56,706 bases of DNA from Candidatus Abzuiibacterium crystallinum (GTDB lineage Bacteria; Omnitrophota; Omnitrophia; Omnitrophales; Abzuiibacteriaceae): the NCBI GenBank assembly GCA_002787155.1, contig PCVY01000076.1:1-56706 (forward strand). The letters are read 5' to 3'. The notes beneath the pieces were generated by a model. It saw nothing but the letters and a program-made list of their open reading frames with translations. It was not told the origin of the DNA and searched no databases. Each line of letters begins with the position of its first letter. Within the stretch, counting starts at the first letter, position 1. Shown piece after piece: positions 53,334 to 56,706 of the stretch. The translations under genes were made by a program, and so were the position numbers.

Positions 53334-54653
53334 TTATTCATGATGCGCTTCCGTTTGAACGGTTTGTGAAACATGACGCTCTAAATCCAAACCCGTTGAA
53401 CGCTCGATATCCAGATAACTTTTAAACAATTCGGTGACCAAACGCACATGGGTAAGCTTGGCATTTAAATAAACTCTTTCGGAATCAAGCAAATTGAGAA
53501 AATCGGCCTCTCCGCCTTCGTAGCCGGCTTGATCGGAACGTAAAACAAGTTCGGCTTGCGGCAAAATAGCCGTTTCGTAAAGTTCGACAATTTTCGCGGC
53601 AGAATCGTAACGATAATAAGCATCTTTAACTTCATAATAAGCTTGATTCTTTGCTTCTGTCAGTTTGGCTTCATTCGCTTTGATCAATTCGTTGGTTTCT
53701 TGAATTTTGGGAATGATGCGATTTTGCCAAATAGGGACATTGATTCTTAAGGGGAACATCCAACTGTCTTGACCGTCATTGGCAGAAGTCGTCTCACCGC
53801 TTCCTACCCACGTATAAGAAAAACCAACGTTCAAATCGGGAATCCACTCAAGTCTAGCCAAAGTTCTCTCCCGGTAACTTTTCTGTACCATGGCTTCCAT
53901 GGCTTTAATTTCCTCCCGATGTTTGACTGCCATTTCCACTAACTCATAAATCGATTGTGGCAGCGTGGGTTTTTCGGGCAATACAGTTTGACCCACCTCG
54001 CCCATAGGATCGCGATCGAGCCATGCGTTCAATTGTGCCGCTAATGAATGGCGTTTTTGTTCAAGTGAAAACAGTTGCTCGAGCACAAGCGAAACTTCTG
54101 CTTGCGCTTTGGCCACATCGCGTTGTGATGCTTTTAAATTCGCGTAGCGGCTTTGCGCCACACTTTCAAAATGCTTCAGAATCGTCTTAACTTCTTCGAT
54201 CACGGCAATGGAAGCATCCGTATAGTAAAGATCGTAATAGAGCTTTGAAATTTCATTTAACGTATCACGAACCGTGGCCAAATAACGCATTTCAGCCGCA
54301 CGCGCCTCGTCATTGGCAATTTGCCCTTTCTTGATTAACTTCAGCGGAAAAGGAATCTCTTGCGAGACCATCATACGGTTTTCTTGCGGCCCTACCCGCG
54401 TTTCGGTCATCTCCCCCATGAGATCCATGCCTACCATCGGATCCGGTAAGGCTGTTTCTTGCCACACCTTTTTCCGGGAAGCTTGCCATTCGGCTTTGGT
54501 GCTTTGGATATCGGGGTTATGCGCCAAAGCTTCCGTTAAAATAGAGGTAAGCTCGATGGATCGAGGGACACTGTCCGTTTGTGACCAGCTCAAACCACTC
54601 GCCCCGAAGCAAGCAATGCTTAATCCCATCATTATTTTTGTTAGATTTTTCAT
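53334..54653 (-). CDS. cusC: TolC-family outer-membrane channel
   Basis: A 439-residue outer-membrane factor with a signal peptide (about 1-24). Two OEP repeats of long helices are visible: ILTEALAHNPDIQSTKAEW with KLIKKGQIANDEARAAEMRYLA, and the second ELVEMAVKHREEIKAMEAMV with DAYYRYDSAAKIVELYETAILPQAEL. It is the outlet of the pump encoded next. The gene starts 32 bases upstream of cusB. Confidence 0.88.
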   Translation of the reverse strand: MKNLTKIMMGLSIACFGASGLSWSQTDSVPRSIELTSILTEALAHNPDIQSTKAEWQASRKKVWQETALPDPMVGMDLMGEMTETRVGPQENRMMVSQEIPFPLKLIKKGQIANDEARAAEMRYLATVRDTLNEISKLYYDLYYTDASIAVIEEVKTILKHFESVAQSRYANLKASQRDVAKAQAEVSLVLEQLFSLEQKRHSLAAQLNAWLDRDPMGEVGQTVLPEKPTLPQSIYELVEMAVKHREEIKAMEAMVQKSYRERTLARLEWIPDLNVGFSYTWVGSGETTSANDGQDSWMFPLRINVPIWQNRIIPKIQETNELIKANEAKLTEAKNQAYYEVKDAYYRYDSAAKIVELYETAILPQAELVLRSDQAGYEGGEADFLNLLDSERVYLNAKLTHVRLVTELFKSYLDIERSTGLDLERHVSQTVQTEAHHE

Positions 54654-54748
54654 ATATTTTTCCCTTTTTTGAATCGTCTAAAGATCCCCAAAACTACACT
54701 TTGCCTGACCGAAAGATATATCATCAGGTAAGACGCAGGATAATTCAA

Positions 54749-55138
54749 TCAGATATTGAGACGCACTGTGGAAAGAAGAGCCTGGCTGGAAAACAAAAAT
54801 AAATCTTGATGGTCAACGTCGGAAATAACGTCGATTAAAGCAGGATGAGAAACAACAGGCGTATCTAAAAAGTGGTTGAGTATTGACCCGGCCGTTGTGG
54901 GAGCAGCCACAAGAGCGGGCTGTTGAGGCAAAGGAACTTGTACGGTAACGTGACAACCGGAACAACAGGGATGCGATTCATTGTTTGAAGAAGTTGGGCT
55001 TGATGCATGACAAGGCATCTCGTGCGTTTGAACAATCTTGGCTTGCTCGGAATGCGGCATGCCACACCAGCAAGGTGATACCGCTGCCCAGCTAGTCACC
55101 ATCAAAATGACTGTCAAGAAAATGACGGTGCGTTTCAT
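54749..55138 (-). CDS. small exported Cys/His-rich protein in copper operon
   Basis: A 129-residue protein with a signal peptide (about 1-20). The first half is rich in Cys, His and Met (CWCGMPHSEQ, HEMPCHASS, HPCCSGCHVTV). The second half has no membrane helix. It overlaps the CsoR gene by 4 bases, so it is the second gene of the copper operon. A periplasmic Cu(I) binding or carrier role is inferred; no family was recognised. Confidence 0.65.
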   Translation of the reverse strand: MKRTVIFLTVILMVTSWAAVSPCWCGMPHSEQAKIVQTHEMPCHASSPTSSNNESHPCCSGCHVTVQVPLPQQPALVAAPTTAGSILNHFLDTPVVSHPALIDVISDVDHQDLFLFSSQALLSTVRLNI

Positions 55139-55413
55139 TTACGTAAGTTCCCGATTAAACCAAAAATTTCGTCCAACTTTTTTTTCTTTTCGCGCTCTGA
55201 TTTACCCATGAATGCTGTTTTAGCACAAGCATCCAGGTGATCTTTCAAAATGGACGTTTCGACACCTTGTAAGGCACCGATCGCCGCACCGACTGCATGC
55301 AAAATATCAACACAATACCGTTCATCATCAATCATCCGCTGGACGCCGCGGATTTGGCCTTCGATTTTTTTAAGCCTTAACAATTTATCGTGGTGGCATA
55401 CGCCTGAATGCAT
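55135..55413 (-). CDS. csoR: CsoR-type copper-sensing repressor
   Basis: A 92-residue all-helical repressor. The copper ligands have the spacing of mycobacterial CsoR: Cys in RYCVDIL, His 25 residues later in KDHLDAC, and Cys 4 residues further. That Cys-His-Cys set separates it from nickel/cobalt RcnR. The start at 55413 (MHSGVC) has GAGG 7 bases upstream. The N-terminal extension in the longest frame (to 55473) would run through the promoter and operator, and is rejected. It represses its own operon until Cu(I) binds. Confidence 0.93.
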   Translation of the reverse strand: MHSGVCHHDKLLRLKKIEGQIRGVQRMIDDERYCVDILHAVGAAIGALQGVETSILKDHLDACAKTAFMGKSEREKKKKLDEIFGLIGNLRK

Positions 55414-55430
55414 GATCAACCTCTGAATTA

Positions 55431-55460
55431 AAACTACCATACCCCATGGGGGTATGTCAA
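55431..55460 (-). promoter_or_regulatory. promoter and CsoR operator of the copper operon
   Basis: On the minus strand, TTGACA (55455-55460) and TAGTTT (55431-55436) with an 18-base spacer. Nested in it is the perfect inverted repeat CATACCCC (55438-55445) / GGGGTATG (55449-55456) with a 3-base centre, which has the GC-rich palindrome form of known CsoR sites. Repressor and polymerase would compete. Confidence 0.85.
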
Positions 55461-55521
55461 GAGGCATGCACATGATTTGGGTGAAACAGTTGGCATATCA
55501 CCCTAAAATCAGGTAATAAAA

Positions 55522-55926
55522 TCAGTGTGTTACCTGTAACCACCAAGCAGCGGCTATGCCCCATGCTGCATTCACTATGAGAGCAAATAAAGGGAGTAAC
55601 CGCCCCAATTCCATCCCCAGCGGCCCTTTCCCCAAATGAACGGGTAAAATATAGAAAAGCACAACTGCGGTCGGAGCCAAACTGAAAATTACCCCTCTTT
55701 TAATAATGGAATCTGTAAAATAAGGAAGCAAAAACATAAGCCCCCAGATACCACCCCACACTACCTTTGGGTAAATGTATTCAGGTTTCCAATCAGGAAC
55801 GAGTTTAACGCCAATAGCCTGTGTGATGTGCCATCTGCCTAGAATCCAGATGAGGAAAGCATTTACAAATCCGCCGAAAGCACCTGCTGAGAAGACCATC
55901 GAAACATCCTTGAGCAATTTTCCCAT
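55522..55926 (-). CDS. small membrane protein of unknown function
   Basis: A 134-residue protein with four membrane helices (about 8-28, 52-70, 78-97 and 109-129). The loop between helices 1 and 2 carries WHITQAIGVKLVPDWKPEYIYPKVVWGG. The gene lies upstream of the copper promoter on the same strand. Its own promoter is not visible. The family is not recognised. Confidence 0.55.
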   Translation of the reverse strand: MGKLLKDVSMVFSAGAFGGFVNAFLIWILGRWHITQAIGVKLVPDWKPEYIYPKVVWGGIWGLMFLLPYFTDSIIKRGVIFSLAPTAVVLFYILPVHLGKGPLGMELGRLLPLFALIVNAAWGIAAAWWLQVTH

Positions 55927-56221
55927 TATATTTCCTCCCGTTTTTATACCTTACGTCTTAAAAATATCTCTCTTGAGCACTCTTTGATAACCCAAATATC
56001 CTATAGGTCATTGCCTCATTTGACCAGACTTTCCTTCCAGGGGAAAATAAAATGTGCATCATTTGTGCCAAAATTATACATCTATTTTGTTACGCAGCCG
56101 CTCACTAAGGAAATCGTCTTGCCTGATCTTAAGATAATTTTGGCTTTTTAAATTTGGCATGCATTTTGAGTTATGTTAGTCAGAATACATCATCAACAAA
56201 ACAATTAGAGGAGGGATAACC
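55927..56221. promoter_or_regulatory. hsp20 upstream region
   Basis: A 295-bp gap between two divergent genes. GCCAAAATTAT (56067-56077) and ATAATTTTGGC (56134-56144) are perfect 11-bp reverse complements 56 bases apart, followed by TTTTT. A smaller palindrome ATCTTAAGAT lies at 56126-56135. No CIRCE element was seen. The ribosome site AGGAGGG is just before the hsp20 ATG. Confidence 0.35.
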
Positions 56222-56674
56222 ATGAACTTAATCAAAAGAAACCAAAACACATGGGATCCTTTCGATGTTTTAGAGGATCTCCAAACCGATTTAAATCGGA
56301 TGTTTAACCGCACGCTCACAACCAAAGGCCAGGATTGGGCGCTTGCTTTTCAGCCCAATATTGAAATCCATGAGGAGCCAGATCATTACGCTTTACAAGC
56401 TGATCTCCCCGGATTTAAGAAGGAAGATTTTAATATTTCGGTAGAAGGCAGCCGCCTGACCATTTCCGGTGAGCGAAAGCATGAGAGAGAAACCAAAAAG
56501 AAAGGCTATTTCTATTCGGAAAGAAGCTATGGTTCTTTTGCGCGCTCGTGGGATTTCCCGACAGAAATCCAATCGGATAAGATCAAAGCAACTTATCACG
56601 ACGGCGTGCTTGACATTCAGCTTCCAAAAAGCGAGAGTGCAAAGCCAAAACAAATTAACGTTGAAGTTAAGTAA
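56222..56674 (+). CDS. small heat-shock protein (Hsp20/alpha-crystallin family)
   Basis: A 150-residue protein with the alpha-crystallin domain: PNIEIHEEPDHYALQADLPG, GSRLTISGERK and SYGSFARSWDFPTEIQ. An N-terminal arm carries LEDLQTDLNRMFN. The C-terminal IxI-type anchor is not clear. It holds unfolded proteins for later refolding. AGGAGGG lies 7 bases before the ATG. Confidence 0.95.
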   Translation: MNLIKRNQNTWDPFDVLEDLQTDLNRMFNRTLTTKGQDWALAFQPNIEIHEEPDHYALQADLPGFKKEDFNISVEGSRLTISGERKHERETKKKGYFYSERSYGSFARSWDFPTEIQSDKIKATYHDGVLDIQLPKSESAKPKQINVEVK

Positions 56675-56685
56675 AATCGTTCGAG

Positions 56686-56706
56686 AGGCGGTTCAAACAA
56701 CCGCCT
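56686..56706 (+). terminator. probable terminator of hsp20, cut by the window end
   Basis: AGGCGGTT (56686-56693) and AACCGCCT (56699-56706) form an 8-bp stem with a 5-base loop, 12 bases past the stop. The T-run, if any, lies outside the window. Confidence 0.65.

Noticed and set aside
55414..55473. Longer CsoR start
   Set aside because: It would translate through the operator and -10 box; the ATG at 55413 has a good ribosome site.
56153..56172. Possible sigma-54 promoter before hsp20 (TTGGCATGCATTTTGAG)
   Set aside because: The GG-N10-GC rule fails at the second element (GA in place of GC).
1..56706. CRISPR array, prophage or complete insertion sequence
   Set aside because: No spaced direct repeats, no phage structural genes and no transposase frame were seen on either strand.

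Overview
The window looks like chromosomal DNA of a Gram-negative-type bacterium known mainly from environmental genomes. Many proteins carry signal peptides, and there is a TolC/MFP/RND metal pump and periplasmic-type isomerases. The mix of features (exported proteins without clear homologues, one very long modular protein, a CdaA operon joined to ruvB) would fit a lineage such as Omnitrophota. That assignment is inference, since no rRNA or marker tree is available here. Base composition looks even across the core genes, and no prophage, CRISPR array or large insertion sequence is visible.

Layout. 1-367: gene-free DNA rich in inverted repeats. 368-1443: an exported heavy-metal (HMA) protein, an exported unknown and a short ATP-synthase-epsilon-like protein. 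1570-8373: one 2267-residue exported modular protein with HAD phosphatase-like, two-helix membrane, Nudix, seven-fold Xre-like HTH and sigma-region-4-like segments. Its modules are punctuated by a recurrent [R/H]-x-E-L-R pentapeptide, and it is the most unusual object here. 8527-21968: a dense minus-strand core block: thiD, tRNA-Asp, nnrD-pdxJ-ybbR-cdaA-DUF2905-ruvB-pilZ, ruvA-ruvC, a small ORF, yebC-folP, ftsH, tilS-aroD. Several neighbours overlap by 1-13 bases, so they are probably co-transcribed and translationally coupled. 21946-22820: two GIY-YIG nuclease ORFs either side of tRNA-Met, with a copied tRNA 5' end and two tandem hairpins. 22821-28528: GTP-type PEP carboxykinase, a foldback element, an exported trypsin-like protease, and an ECF sigma / putative anti-sigma / ArsC-like operon. 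28618-36122: aconitase, peptide deformylase, CbiX, fatty acid desaturase, Maf, TPR, DUF59 and cyclophilin genes. 36270-37111 (plus): gpmA and a double-CDGSH protein. 37116-45080: exported phosphatase, TPR lipid/envelope-type proteins, response regulator, HDAC-family amidohydrolase, LapA-like and AsmA-like proteins, an MscS remnant, a second diadenylate cyclase fused to a YbbR-like tail, a membrane protein and Dps. 45238-48667: SGNH-type protein, RRM protein, FKBP, a candidate small RNA, cold-shock protein, MsrA. 48720-55473: a CsoR-controlled CusCBA-like copper/silver efflux operon. The end holds a membrane protein and a small heat-shock protein.

How it works together. The copper block is coherent: CsoR has the Cys-His-Cys copper set, and its palindrome sits in the promoter spacer. 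A Cys/His-rich exported protein, TolC, an MFP with metal-binding head and the RND pump follow, and the separate HMA protein at 368 may belong to the same physiology. Two c-di-AMP synthase genes in 30 kb suggest two separately controlled pools of this messenger. PEPCK, aconitase and phosphoglycerate mutase indicate ordinary central carbon metabolism. MsrA, Dps and an O2-dependent desaturase suggest contact with oxygen.
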